From NCBI GenBank assembly GCA_009192285.1, contig WBVU01000004.1, positions 1,634,001 through 1,698,000 on the forward strand: a stretch of 64,000 bases of DNA. Reading direction: 5' to 3'. This DNA is from Morchella semilibera (taxonomy: Eukaryota > Ascomycota > Pezizomycetes > Pezizales > Morchellaceae). The position numbers and the translations under genes were made by a program. Below, in pieces: positions 9,093 through 21,531 of this stretch (position 1 is the stretch's first letter; each line of letters opens with the position of its first letter). The notes beneath the pieces are model-generated. The model was not told the origin of the DNA, searched no databases, and was given only the letters and a program-made list of their open reading frames with translations.

Positions 9093-12026
9093 TGTTAAAG
9101 TGTTTCGTGAGGGGTGAGGTGATGGTTTTGGTGTTTGTGTTTTGAAGTCAAGGAGGTGTCAAGTGTCAAGTGTCAAGCTGGCGAGTTTTGATGCCTCTGG
9201 AGTTCCTTTACAGTGTGCCCTTGAGTAGTTATTGTTGGCGATAGGATGATAAGATAAGATCTATGTCATAAATTTGGCGTGAGGGGGAAACAAAGACTTG
9301 AGAGGGGAGAAGGGATTGACCAATGATTGTGTAGGGCCAATGATTATCCCCAAAGTATCCCTGGCCCTACTCTAGATACACTCAAATAAACACATAGACA
9401 CACCACTCTTAACCCGATGGCAACGACACACCTCAACAGATCGATCGTCGTGCTATTGTGGGGAGGGACGTCAACAGAGATAAAGCACTGATGTAAAGAT
9501 CCACATGAACCGACTGTTTTACTGTTACTGTTGCTGCCTTGCGGGATATTCGCCATGGCTCATTCTGTTTGGCGGGCCTTGTACCATTAACATGGCCTTG
9601 ACCTCTTCCCGGAATGTTTCCGCCAAGTGTTTTTCTACTGGCTCCCATTGGCTCCGCCGCACGCGATACAGCCAAGCATTCCCCATTGACCTCGTATACC
9701 TACATGTACCTCTACTCAACGTCAAGCTGCAAGTGCGTCAAGTGTTCTTGCTCTTCCACGCGACACTATTTACTATGGAAGACACAAACATGATGGAATT
9801 GGATCCCGATCATCAAGATATAACATCAGCAAGCAGAAACTTTCCAATAGCCTTATGAAGTCGACATACAGAGGGAGGTGGGATGATGATTTATGGGGCT
9901 AGAAAGACCTCTCTCCCAAGAAACTCAAAAGTGGTATAATTCAGGACCCCGCGTGCCCCGCGTGCTTGGATATACATAGTTGAGGGAATTCGTCGGCACG
10001 GTAATATTGGAGGCTCCGGATATCACCAAAACACCATCTTCCAACGTCCGCCGGACCACAAAATCGGGCTGGCGACGCGGGTTGTTTGGTACGGAAAGCG
10101 TCTACACCCCAGGGGGACAAAGGTTTGGAAAATCATTGATAAATTCACAAGTGCAACATGTAAAATAGAAATGAGAATCAAAACTGACTGAATATTCGAT
10201 AACTACAAAATGAAAGAAACATGAGATAAAGCTATCATGGACATATCACACAGAACAAGAAAAATAAAAGAATGACAAATATCAATAAATAAGCAGCAAT
10301 TCAAAGAAATCCAGGGGCAGTTGGTTCCAGGCTGAGGAGAGGGCGAACACGCGCGCACAATCATCAACCCAACGCTTGAGGAACATACGAAGTAATTGCA
10401 GCTACTCAGAAGCCCGTTGAATACATCCAGCGACATCTACGACGTTTAAATACTAAGGTACTTTGGGAATTGAATAGAACAGGGATAAGAAGCCTTAATT
10501 TTTGCCCAAGAGTTACGCTCGAGAATCTTCATAAGTTCAACATCGTCTTTATCAATAATGCCCCAATGAGGGAGACTAATGTCTTTAACTATGGAACCAT
10601 ATATAAGCATGGAAAATGTCTTGGTAATCGGGTTCGGAACCGGGAATGGGAAACTTGTGGTCGTGTGGAATATGAGACTGCGACGCATCAGACACGTCGC
10701 TATCAGAAAGGTCCTAGTAGTGGAGGTCTTGAGAAATGCAACACATTAATAGGGAAAATTACCCCTATTTGACTGCTGGCAATATCATCACTATCGGGAG
10801 TAGAGGATTGAACTCGGTGGTCAAGTGGCACGGCTTTATTGTTGCTGACCTCACAAGAATGGGCGACGGTGCCATAATTATTGTCAATGCTGACCCCCTA
10901 TAATAGAGGAATTAAAATTTGTATGGAAGATTTATTATCCGATAAAGGAGATAACGGGATCTGCTAGTAAGGCCACACAAAATTTGCCTCTTGGGGGAGT
11001 CAGCAATTTACTGACAGACTAAGGGATAGCAGACAACTGTTTGGCCCATAGGAGCGACACCATAACACTCCAAGTTAGTGGCTACACAGACACGAGAATG
11101 GTATGAGTAAATACATCATGCGTCCGATATTGACGGCATGATCTTGCAACAATTCCATCTGAGGTGGGTGGGAATGTTGACTCAAGAGCCCTGGAGGTAA
11201 CATACGGGTCAAACGAGTCCCGTCCCCGTCCCGGGGAATACAAAACGTAATTTAAATAGCAACAATAAACACAGATGAATGAGGATGTAGGGTCGAAATA
11301 CACGTCAACAAACGACGACAAAGGCAAAGGGGAAGAAAAAGAAATTTATGCTCGTGCAAGGGGCAAAATCAGGTGAACAAAATGACAAGAGGCGTCTATG
11401 AAAAAATGCAATGAGAGAAAAGAATAGAAAATGTTACTTTAAGATGAAAAGCCTTTAAAGGTTTGTCGCCGCATTGATAGCGGTCACGGGATCTGCCATG
11501 TTCTGCAAGCACTAATCGCAATTGCTTCAACCAACAATCAATGGCGGCGAGATAGTTGAACCATCGGTCTTCATCCCTAGGCAGCTCACAACATCCCGGT
11601 CCGAAGATGGTGTTGCGGAGAGATACTTATGTAGGTGGCAGGATGCTCGCGGTAGTTTCCAGTACGTTGACCTGGCATTGTTATGACCTGGTCCAGAAGT
11701 TGAAAAGGGAAAGAAAAATAGATATTTGGGTTTAGGAGGCAGAATTAGATAGGATTGATGGATGATGTTGAACGACCGGGTGTGGCTAGATGATCTGCAC
11801 TTATCGGGCTAGCCCACCAACAAACGCATATAACCCTATTCGGGAAGGTGCATCGACCAAGCCAGGCCCGAGAAGCGGGGAAAGTCCGACCACGCCAGGC
11901 TGTGGGGCCAGGAACCAGGCTCTGGGGTCAGGTACCACACTCTTGAAGCGCCTGCCGCGTATAAATCCACCAACCGGACAAGCGCTCTAGGATCCACACC
12001 GTGTTTGTTAATTCCGTCTATCAACT
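9093..12026. other. Gene-poor intergenic region
   Basis: About 2.9 kb without a convincing exon. It includes three tandem GTGTCAA units at 9155-9176 and one TACATGTA at 9701-9708. ORFs of 60-117 codons on both strands have no recognisable content. A TATAAAT-like box lies about 70 bases upstream of the ORF that begins at 12027. Confidence 0.5.
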
Positions 12027-12694
12027 ATGACGCCAAAACGAAAAGCGCTCCAAGACCTTTTCAAAGAATACCACAAGTACCCAACTGAAAAACGCCGAAA
12101 GGCCATCGCCGAATCCATCCAGAAATGCCTCGACCAGAGCCTACATGTACCTCGCAAAGTGCCGTTCCATCAGAGCGCAAAGAAGCTCCAGACCGAACAG
12201 GAGCGTCTAGACGACGAGGTTGATCGCATAGCCTCACTCATTGCGGGTAGGGGAAACATAGTACGAGGCGTCAGGCGGAACTTCGTGGCGATGAGGAAAA
12301 TGCACGCAAGAATGCACAATTGCATAGTGACGAAAACTTTATTGCCAGTGTGTCTAGACATTACTAAACCTATGCGTGGGGGGAACCCCCTTATGATAAG
12401 GACGAAGACGAAGAAGAAGAGGGAGGAGGAGGAGGAGAAGAGGAAGAAAACGGCCACGAGAATGGCGGCAACGACGGTAAAGTCGCTGGTGAAGATATTG
12501 AAATGACTGACGGTGATGAAAAATCTAGGAAGGCGATGGAAAGGGCCGAGGCAATGAGAAACTCGACAACGGTACACGTCCACGGACTATGTCAGTTCTG
12601 GCCAAAATCGATTGTTCTCTCAACAACATCAAGGTCATCGCCAAGGGGATCTCTATATATCGAACCCCCAACCAGACTAGAGCCCCGTTATTAA
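12027..12694 (+). CDS. Doubtful acidic/basic hypothetical protein
   Basis: An ATG-initiated frame starts at 12027 with a Lys/Arg-rich helical sequence (TPKRKALQDLFKEYHKYPTE and onward). A plausible 53-base intron (12348-12400, GTGTGT donor, CTAAAC branch) would join residue 107 in phase to an acidic DEDEEEEGG stretch and EDIEMTDGDEKSRK, giving about 204 residues ending at 12694. Without the intron the frame ends at 12506. I recognise no family. The region touches a decayed Ty3/gypsy-like fragment to its right, so it may be part of old element DNA. The start and the splice are both uncertain. Confidence 0.33.
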
Positions 12695-13026
12695 ATCCTA
12701 TGCTTTCCACAGACTCATCAACAAAAAGGGAGAAGGAATCCACGTATACTCCACTACCCTCAAGGCCCTCGATAACCTCTTGACCGGATCCCAAAGGACC
12801 CTACTACTCTTGTACTAATTGAACATCATAATTTTCTTCACCTCCTCCGCAGATCTATTTCCTCAGACCTCCCACCGCACCGACCAGACTACGACCTACC
12901 CATTGTTATACAAAATGATAAAACAGTACCATTCGGGCCTATGTATGGGATGGCCCGACTAGAACTACAGGCGCTACGCGACTACCTAGTATCACGGGGT
13001 GATATGATATGGACTATTGTTGCGTG
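12690..13026 (+). mobile_element. Ty3/gypsy-like retrotransposon fossil (pol fragment)
   Basis: Stretches here resemble the region at and just before the start of the reverse transcriptase domain of Ty3/gypsy elements, with a DLPPHRPDYDLPI-like motif followed by the PFGPMYGMARLELQALRDYL region. No LTRs, protease, RNase H or integrase are visible. The fragment is small, broken in several places and looks old. Family assignment is from memory of motif order. Confidence 0.6.
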
Positions 13027-14495
13027 AAGTTAGTCAGGGATGTTAGTGGTTATTAGATTATATACCAAAGGTTTCTGCAGATAGGCGCATAGAAGGTTTG
13101 GTTTTACTATAATGTAAAATCGCTTGGCTTATAGCGTTTTCCCTTTCCTCGAGTCTTTTCCTTTCAGTTTTGACATTGTGGTTGATGGTTGACCTACAAA
13201 CGTGAGGAAATGATGATTTTTTATCCTGGGTGGTTACCCGGTTTCGCCGTGAAATGGCCCTCGGGGGCCGAGGGTTTGGTAGAGAATCTCCAAATTGGAA
13301 TCATAATCCAGCCTAACCAGAAAGCGGTGGGATCTACTCTAAACCAAGATCTAAAAATCATTGCACGCTATGTTATCAGACCTTCGTCACATTCCCGAAA
13401 AAACCTGGGTTTCTGGAGATCTGCCAGCTCCCATTACCACCCTCTTCATCACGTAAAAAGACCTCAGATCCCCCCAAGTCATCACGTCAACGGCTTGATC
13501 AAAGTCGTTACTGAGTCCGAGCTCCCTCCATACACCGGAGATCCAAGACGCCGCTATCTTCATCTCCATCTCTGGCAATCGGCGGCACGACAAACCTTGT
13601 CCCCAGATCAATCTCTTCTCTTCTAACTTAGACCAAGTTTGGGGCTCTTTTTTTTATGACCTGTAAAAGGCACGTTTACCTAGTCTAGACTTTGGAGAAC
13701 TGAAGGGGGCCAAGGTCTAGAATCTAGATCAAGGGTATTCACTGCAGCTGCCAACAAGTAGTACATGTAGTTACCTACGTGCCAACTGGGAGGGGGTTTG
13801 CGCCCCCAATCCACATGTAAAGGGACAAGGGACGTTGGATCTTGGGGGCTATTGTCACTTACTTTGACCCTAGTTAGTTATTCGGGAGCTGCCGAAAATT
13901 AAAGCCCCTCGATGACGTTGCTAAGATCAACTGCTCTCAACAAATAAACTAGTTCCTTACTAAGAAAAACCCTGTCTGAAAATCATTTCCCCGGGGGAGA
14001 CCATTTACCGAAACAACCTTTGTAACTCTATCACATCACTCAATTAGCCCCGCAGACAATTCAAACCAGGGGGGAAAGAACCCCCTATTTCGTGAAGATG
14101 CAAGTAATAGGTGCCTTGCATGTGACTGTCAGATTCCCCAGGACTCAACACGTGCTAGAGCTTTGATTGCCTGGCAGCAATAATATATTCCGTCCCCCCC
14201 ACCCTACAGAAAAGAAAAATATTCGCTCTCTCACGAAATATCGACTATACCCACCCCGGCCATTATGAACTTATATTACACGACAATATGTGTCCCCGCT
14301 GGTGGGGGAGGGGCGGGGGAGGAGGAAAAACTTCACGTAGGAGTAATGTGATAGTGATAACCCATGATCCTCCACTTAAACCTCTCCATTCTCCTCCATA
14401 TACCATAATAAAAAAGAATGAAAATAAAAACAAAAACGGCAAATGGAAACAAAACGCCAGACCCCTAACTGAATCCCATCACCCCATGAAATCAA
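13027..14495. other. Intergenic region, nothing recognised
   Basis: No supportable gene. One TACATGTA palindrome lies at 13762-13769. The ORFs at 13189-13626 look like chance frames. The right end is the 3' flank of the F-box gene. Confidence 0.5.
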
Positions 14496-16388
14496 TCACT
14501 GAACCACGCAGCCTGTGCAGTTGAAATTCGCCTTGAGCATTGGCCTCTGCCCATTCGCCCGCAGCTTCCCAGCCCTATCTACAACCCAATCCGGATCCAC
14601 ATCATCAACCACACTCCGTCCAGGAGCCTCTTCACTCCACAACTTCACGACCACAACTCTCTCCTCCATCACCACGACCAGACGCTTCGCATCCCCGGTG
14701 ATGCCGACAATCTCCCCACCCTTGCCAATTGCAATTTCTCTTAAGTTTCGAGTGATCGACCGCCCTAATGCAAGATCTTGCTCTTCCGACGGAATCGCAT
14801 TGATATTGCCCACGTGCATCGGGATCTGCCTCAGAGGTAAAATTTTGATATATCCGGGGCGGTGGTTAAACGCAATATAACCCCCTTCCTTACCCCCCGG
14901 TATGACTGCGTACCCGCAGAATTTCAACGGTCTATCTGCAGGTGTAGCCTCATCTAAGGCGGAACTCTCCGGGCTGGCTATCTCAGTGTCATTATCGTGA
15001 TGACGATACAGTGCCATCTTACTGGCGAATGGGGCTACAGAGACAATTCTGATCAACCTGGTCTTCACTTCTGTCACGATATAGAAGGAGTCGTATAGGT
15101 GAATTGCAGACTCGACTGCCATGTGACCCCCAGTATTGAATGAGTGTGGATGCCAGCGGTGAGTTTGTCTATTTGCTGAGGAGTCACTGATTTCTATCCC
15201 TGTTTCTTTATGCAACGTTCTTCTAGGGTTGAGTCTAGCCTTATAGTAGCGCCACAGTAGATCTGGGGTATGTGTAGCACTAAGAACGTTCTCGCCGTCT
15301 TTAAGGGACGATTCTTGACGACGTTTGAGCTGCACAGGGTCTTCATTACTCCAGAGTGCACCGATATACCCCGAACGCTGGAAGTCATGGTCATAGTCCC
15401 CCCACGCTGATACAGAGACCTGCCGGCCACGCATAGAAAATGACAATGGAAAGGAGGCGCCGATGCTCGAGCCGCTTGTGGTAAGGAGCCATGGGTTCTG
15501 CTTAGCAGCGGAGTTGGGATATGAAAGCGTTTCCTTCTCCTTCTCCTTCTCCTTTTCCTTCCCCTTCCGTGAGAGATCTACCACCAATTCCTCCTCCTGC
15601 TCTTCGATAGGGCCACGGAAGAAACCGCCCCGTTTTTGGGTCAGTGCATACGAGGGATGTATCAGGTATATCGAAGATGCCAAAATAGATACTAGTGGCG
15701 TTGAATCAGTGCCCGGAGTGATCGCAATGGCAGTTGGGTGCCGGACCTGCGGAATTTTGATGGTGTAAACGTGCACGACCATGAACGACGGCGTGTTCCG
15801 AGCTAGCAGCGAATACATGCTAACACCGTCCTCGTGCAAGACTGCTAAATAAGCTTCTGATATCGCGAGTGCTATCGGCTGCCTATTCACAGAGACCTTG
15901 CATAGTAGCACCATTGGCCTCTTGGTAAGCTCGAAGATGTGTATATGCTTGTTCTTTATTGAAATGGCTAGGAGTGACCCACAAGCAGCAAAGCGCCGCA
16001 ATTTCATTGGTACTGGGCATTTATCGTTCACCGCGCATCCTGTTGTGTATGCCTTGATATTGTATATTTCCTTGGTACACAAGTTACCGGCAAGCTCCTG
16101 CTTCGCGTACCGGACGAGGAGCTTGCGGACCGCTGGTATAGGGAGGCGGTGCGGGACCTGTTGAAAGCCAAAACGCTCGCGCAGTACGGAGAGATGCGGG
16201 CGGAGCAGTGCATTCGAGATGGGGCCAGATTGGAATATCAGTTTGCGCCATTCCGTAGATACCAGCGATGCGGTAAATAGGGATGATGTGGGCAATCGAG
16301 AGAGGATGTTGCGTAGGATATTTTGTGGAAGAGGCCGTGAGCCATTAATACTGCTACTGTTGTTGCTGTCCTGTTGTGGGATGGACAT
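14496..16388 (-). CDS. F-box protein with C-terminal CaaX-like motif
   Basis: One uninterrupted frame of 630 residues from ATG at 16388 to TGA at 14496. Residues about 18-62 form an F-box: LPQNILRNILSRLPTSSLFT, then ASLVSTEWRKLIF. F-box proteins link substrates to Skp1-Cul1 ubiquitin ligases. The rest lacks clear WD or leucine-rich repeats but has many short beta-rich hydrophobic segments, compatible with a divergent beta-propeller. An internal KGKEKEKEKEKE run is encoded by a TTCTCC repeat at about 15531-15560. The protein ends in NCTGCVVQ; Cys-Val-Val-Gln fits the consensus of farnesylated CaaX proteins, so the F-box protein may be membrane-anchored (inference). The substrate is unknown. 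Confidence 0.85.
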   Translation of the reverse strand: MSIPQQDSNNSSSINGSRPLPQNILRNILSRLPTSSLFTASLVSTEWRKLIFQSGPISNALLRPHLSVLRERFGFQQVPHRLPIPAVRKLLVRYAKQELAGNLCTKEIYNIKAYTTGCAVNDKCPVPMKLRRFAACGSLLAISIKNKHIHIFELTKRPMVLLCKVSVNRQPIALAISEAYLAVLHEDGVSMYSLLARNTPSFMVVHVYTIKIPQVRHPTAIAITPGTDSTPLVSILASSIYLIHPSYALTQKRGGFFRGPIEEQEEELVVDLSRKGKEKEKEKEKETLSYPNSAAKQNPWLLTTSGSSIGASFPLSFSMRGRQVSVSAWGDYDHDFQRSGYIGALWSNEDPVQLKRRQESSLKDGENVLSATHTPDLLWRYYKARLNPRRTLHKETGIEISDSSANRQTHRWHPHSFNTGGHMAVESAIHLYDSFYIVTEVKTRLIRIVSVAPFASKMALYRHHDNDTEIASPESSALDEATPADRPLKFCGYAVIPGGKEGGYIAFNHRPGYIKILPLRQIPMHVGNINAIPSEEQDLALGRSITRNLREIAIGKGGEIVGITGDAKRLVVVMEERVVVVKLWSEEAPGRSVVDDVDPDWVVDRAGKLRANGQRPMLKANFNCTGCVVQ

Positions 16389-19300
16389 ATCTGCGGGGTG
16401 CGAAAACCCAGGAGATTGATTGGGGGGGTTGGGTTGGTAGGGAGAATGAGGAATAGGGATAAAAAGGTCACGAGTATTGGTGATGACGTTAATTTGGTAT
16501 AATTGATGATGGATAGATGCATCTAGGTATTATATGCTTTTATGGATTGTCAGCGAGAAGCTGGATACACAGGAGAACGGATTGAACGGGGTGAACGAAC
16601 GGGCACGACCCTGGTGAAGAGGGGGGGGGGGGAGGAAAGAATGGGTACTAACTGTTATAGAAATCAATTCACACACACGTTCTCCCAAAGGCTTCTTGCA
16701 TGTAATCAGTATTCTATCTATAATGCTGTAAGGATGAGGGATTGAGATTCACGAAAGAATACGGGGTGTTTATTTTTTTTTTCTCCGTGCAGAAGAGCAA
16801 CAACAATGGGCACTAAAGCGGAAGGGAAGGGCTTGGAGTAATACGGGGTGTACCTACTGTGCTTCCCAGATATCAAAACAAATCGGGTGTTCCTCAAAAG
16901 GGAACGTTGGCGACATGACAAAATTGGAAATTGAACACGGCGTCGAGTAATTGGTTTAGGAGACGAGGAAAAGTTATGAGACAGCTATAGTTAAGTAGCT
17001 TGAAACAGCAAATTGACTGGGAATGGCAATGAAATTTATCTGAGATCATTGTGCAGCAGCAGCAGAAGCAGAAATCAGCAATAGCAAATAGCTACATGTA
17101 GGTAGGGCCGGGGGTGGGGGTGGAGGTATATTATTATGGAAGAACGTTAAGAGAGGAAGGAGAGGGGGGGGGGGGGAGTCTTGGGATATCATTCGGTAAG
17201 TTCCACAATGTTGTTAAAGTGCTAATTCAACTAATACATGGTGTCCGGCAATGGCGCCGTACCCTCTCAAGGATGCTCCCCTAATTCCTCTTCGTCATTG
17301 GTACATGAAAGAAAGAAAAAAGAAAAAAAAAACCACTCCACGAAACAAAGTGCGTGAGTATAGGTGTGATTTTGAAAAGAAGACAATTAAAAAAAAATTA
17401 GCACACGAAGAACTGGTGAGGGAGAGAGAGAGAGAGGACGGTTCGATATTGGGAGAAACCGGGATCAAAGTTACAGGTTAGGTAATCCAGGAACACCCCC
17501 AACCAAAGTGGAACTTCAGATAAAGTACCATGTCAAATTTATTAGCTACATACATGTATGTACCTACATTACATACACCTCACAAGCGAGAGACTCGATC
17601 GGCCAAACGCGAGAGAGAGAAGGACGACTAGATCACCATCATCATAGAAGGAAGTTTCTAAAAGGGCAGCCCTCTCTCTGCCTGTCTGGAACCAAAAGGG
17701 GGAAAGTGCAATGGTGATCTCATCAGCCAGGTAAGGTACTCGAGCTATCGACCAGTGAAAGACGCAACTTTAAGCTTCTTTCCCTTGGTTCGGACCTCCA
17801 TCAAGCCTCAATGATCTAGGGACAACGATGCACGGTGTTTTCGATCCCCCTAATAGCTCTTTCCCACAATCTCCGGAGTCTCAAAAACCTGGGTCTCAAA
17901 GGCCAGTAGTTCCAGTTATTTTTTGACTCTAAATAGCTAGTGACAGCCCAGTAAGCACAAACGTTACCGTAATTACTTGCGCAGATCGGAGCAGATCAAT
18001 TCCTTTAACAGAAGGAGGGAATAGTTTTTCTTTAAATCCCCGCAAGAGACTGGCTGCAGGGCAAAGAACGGAAGAATGAGAGGAAAGACTTGGTATCGAC
18101 CTGCAAGTTATGCAATGCAACGTTCAACGGCGGTGCTGATGCTACTGCCAATTGCTTTGCATTTATGTATGTATGTAGGAGGGGTGCGGGCCATGGGGAC
18201 CACCATGGAGAGGGCAGCACGCCGCACAGATCTTCTGGAAGTGATGATCGGAGCGAGGGTTAGGGACCAGACCGCCACCACAACTACCGGCGCCCATCCA
18301 CCGCCCCTCCCCCATCGCAGCTGTCGGAATCAGGCACAAAGATAGGTTCCTGAACTAGTCCCGAACAGGAGGGCTGCCCTGAACTGTCTGGGGAAGCGCC
18401 GCGTGTCTGCCATTGGTCAATCACTCTAAGCGGTTACGGATGCCCGCGCATTGGTACTCTACTCGAACTCCCCGTGCTGCAGAAAAAGGGAACACTCACA
18501 CAAAGGACGTGCAAATAATTAATTAGATTGTAGTTGTTTATGTATCTGTTTGCTTATTCACTTTTTCCTTCCTTTTTTTTCAATGGCAGGCTACACTTTC
18601 CCCCTCCCCCCCTTCCCCCTTCCATCCCATGGCAACGAGCCCATTGGGAGGTGTGCCGACCTGAGCCAGATGCATAACGCATGCAGTGGAGATGAAGTCA
18701 AGTCGAAAGAGCAATTCCGATATGGGGGCAGGGTAGAGATAATTTCACTTTTTACTATGGTGGAGCCACCCGTAGGCGTTAAACGGCCAGCTTCTCGATG
18801 GCCCCAAATCATAAAGAGTAGGTAGACTCCTGGTAAGAGGGTGCATGCTGTGTTTGACTCGCTTGATGGGTCTTGCGCAACAACTGCAAGCCAGCCAGCC
18901 CTACTAGACTGGGTACCGCTGTGACACCTGTTAGTTAGTTAGTTAGGGGGGGGGTGACTTTGGGATTGGACAGGTTAAGGTAGGTGCCGGTGATGGTGGT
19001 AGCTTGTGGTAATGGTGGAGGTGGAGGAGGCGGCGGCGGTGGTGGTGGTGGTGTTCTACTCTATTCTAACTAGTAGTGGATTTGGGGAGGGGGGGGGTCT
19101 AGGAATCCGCGGGGGGGGAGGAACTCCCTCATAATGTGGCCCTCTTCCTCTCTCTTCTGACATTTACGGTCCCTAAGAGTCGCGAGATCAAGATAGTGAG
19201 AATCCTATTTTGCTCCTCTTCCACCTTGTCGCTTACCCCGACACCGACACTCCTTATCCCCTCCCCCCTCCCCTAGTCTGCTTTGCTTGTCTTTGTGCTT

Positions 19301-19468
19301 AAGTGTGCAACCACGGCATTTAGACGTTCACTCATTATTAACCGTTTTGCCAGAGAAAGTAGAAGGGAAATCATTATTACCGCTCTTTGTCAAACGGGTC
19401 GTCACTCATTTTTCGGTCACTCATTTCATCTTGTCAGCCTTTCTCTCTGGCTGTCATACCCACCCCCC

Positions 19469-19492
19469 ACACACACACACACGCACACACAC
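19469..19492. repeat. CA microsatellite
   Basis: A run of about ten AC units with one AC-to-GC interruption, 0.5 kb upstream of the DUF7729 start. Confidence 0.9.
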
Positions 19493-19861
19493 ATTCACTC
19501 ACCCACTCACTCGCAGCTCACATATTCACCTGTCACTCCCATCCTGGAGAAAGAAGAACAAGAAGGAGAAGGAGAAAGCGAAGAGGAAGAAACTTACTAC
19601 CTACAATACAAGTCATCCTTCTCAAACCAGACAAAAAAAAAGATTAGAAACCAGGGCGACCCAACCCTCCGCGTAGAAATCCCATTCCATAATTCTATTT
19701 TTTCTCTCTCTACACTTGGCAGTCAGCAAGTGTCAGGTTTCAGAAGGAAGGGATCTGCTTTTTTTTATCACTCGTTTCTCATTGCTATTGCTCTACCTAC
19801 AAACTAGCAATCACCACACCAAGCTCAGCTCTCGAAACGTCTGAAACTGCAGGAAGGATAT

Positions 19862-19917
19862 AAAAAAAAAAAGGGAAAAAGAAAAGGAAAAAGAAAAGGA
19901 AAAAGAAAAAGAAAAAG
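19862..19917. repeat. Purine tract of A-runs and G/GG upstream of the DUF7729 gene
   Basis: Fifty-six bases of pure purine made of repeated AAAAAG and AAAAGG units, ending about 100 bases before the start codon at 20019. Such tracts are common in fungal 5' leaders and may exclude nucleosomes; function is not shown. Confidence 0.85.
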
Positions 19918-20018
19918 CTACATAGCACTCGTTACTCGTCAACTGTTTTTAGAAATAACCTAGCCCTTAGTGACATGCGGTTGTGGATGCTATATATCGA
20001 CCCTCGACTATTACTATA

Positions 20019-21531
20019 ATGATAGACATACGTCCCCGAAAATCCTCATCCTCATTCATGCGAATCACCGAGTCCGACGTTGCTCCCGCTGGTGCTACCA
20101 CCACGACACAAGGCGACGACAGCAACGTCCGCGCCAGCAAGAGATGGAGCAGGATGCTACGGTTAAAAGAGCATGGAGGAGGAGGAGGGGCAGCTAGAGA
20201 GTCAGAAAGCAGTGCAGAGGAGGAGGCAAATAGTGGGAATGGGAGGAGGAGGAAGCATTCAGAGAGAAAGCTGGGCAGCAAGAACTATTTTTCCTTCATC
20301 ACCAATTTCCGGCATAAGTCGTACAACGCCAAATTCACGATCCTATCACTCGTGCTCATGGTGCTACTCATGGCCGGCAGCACGGTGGCAGCTCCCACAG
20401 ATAATACAAACACTGAAACTTCAACAGAAGTAGCAACTACCACGACCACTGAAAGTGCAACAGCGACGAGCTCAGAGGCCGCAGCGGCAGCTACGACTAC
20501 CATCGTGACAACAGTTGAGGTGGGGACAATCGAGACGCCAACACTCTTTGACACTGTCAGCATCGCATCCAACTCCACCACCGCCTCATGCCCAATCTTC
20601 TTTTCAAGGTTTCTCAGCGACCCCCAATTCCAGAAATGTCTACCTCTGTCCGCCCTCCTGCTGGTATGTGCGCCCTCCCCCGCTCCCTGAGGGAGAAAAA
20701 GAGAGAGAGAGACAGCACGCTTACAACGGGAACAGAACTCGCAGTCGTATTTTGAGATCACGAGGGAAGGTGGGTTTCCAACTACGCAGGTTGTGGACCA
20801 GACCTGTAACGTGGATGTGACCACCTGCCAGCTCGTCATGGAGAGGCTGGGCTGGCAGATTGGGCTCCAGGAGAATTGTGGGGCAGACCTGGAGCTGGGG
20901 AACCCGGTGGTGGCGCAGGCGCGCGCGGCGTTCATTGCGTATAGGCCTGTGTATCTGGCTGGGTGCCTAAAATCAAGCACGGGGAGTTATTGTATGTGTA
21001 TTATTATTGTTGGCTTCATGTGATCGCACTCGTTACTGACATCTGAGAATACAGGCTATGTGGATGCGTTGACGAATGTCACGAGCCCGAGTGATCTATA
21101 TATCTACTATCTCCCGCTAGGACAGGGTTTTCCCGGAGGAGCGAGACCAACGTAAGCTGCACACTGGTGTTTGGAGTGAATGCGGGGTATTAATTCTTCT
21201 AGTAGTTGTTCGGAGTGCTTGTCGGATACAATGAGGATATACTCGGCCTTTGCGGGGAACTCGAGCCAGCCGATGTATGATACATACACTTCAGCGTCCC
21301 AGCAGATCAATATGGGTATGTAGATATGTCTTTTCACGTATTTTTTGGTTGCTTGGTGTCAATGATAAATACTAACATATTTTTTTTCTTTTTTCTTTTT
21401 TAGGTTGTGGGCCGGACTTTTCAAACACGACAGTTGCATTCCAGATGTCAAACTCTGGGCGTAGCACGTTCGTCCCGGCACCGATAATGCTCCTGTCGAT
21501 GGTCCTGGTTGCGATTGGAATGATTGCCTAG
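20019..21531 (+). CDS. DUF7729-type cell-surface protein, signal anchor and likely GPI tail
   Basis: Exons 20019-20663, 20736-20991, 21055-21151, 21203-21315 and 21404-21531 give 412 residues; all introns are GT-AG and in phase. An N-terminal Ser/Gly/basic region of about 105 residues precedes a hydrophobic segment (about 106-125), then a Thr/Ala/Ser-rich stalk, then the Cys-rich domain: CPIFFSRFLSDPQFQKCLP, later TCNVDVTTC, ENCGADL, AYRPVYLAGCL, SYC, YYLPLGQGFPGG, SCSECL and QQINMGCGPDF. This cysteine pattern is that of a fungal family I know as DUF7729. The C-terminus is a short hydrophobic tail (APIMLLSMVLVAIGMIA) typical of GPI anchoring. The ATG at 20019 is preferred to an upstream in-frame GTG; an internal start nearer the hydrophobic segment is possible and would give an ordinary signal peptide. 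Molecular role unknown. Confidence 0.85.

Larger units (their letters stand above)
16389..20018. other. Long gene-poor region rich in G-runs and simple repeats
   Basis: About 3.6 kb between the divergent F-box and DUF7729 genes with no supportable exon. It holds poly-G runs at 16621-16632, about 17164-17176, 18947-18955 and 19087-19120, a GA-rich run near 17420-17435, a CA repeat at 19469-19492 and TACATGTA at 17093-17100 and 17551-17558. Much of the right part is probably promoter and leader of the DUF7729 gene. Confidence 0.55.

Noticed and set aside
19983-20018. Upstream extension of the DUF7729 protein
   Set aside because: The frame begins with GTG; the first ATG in frame is 20019.
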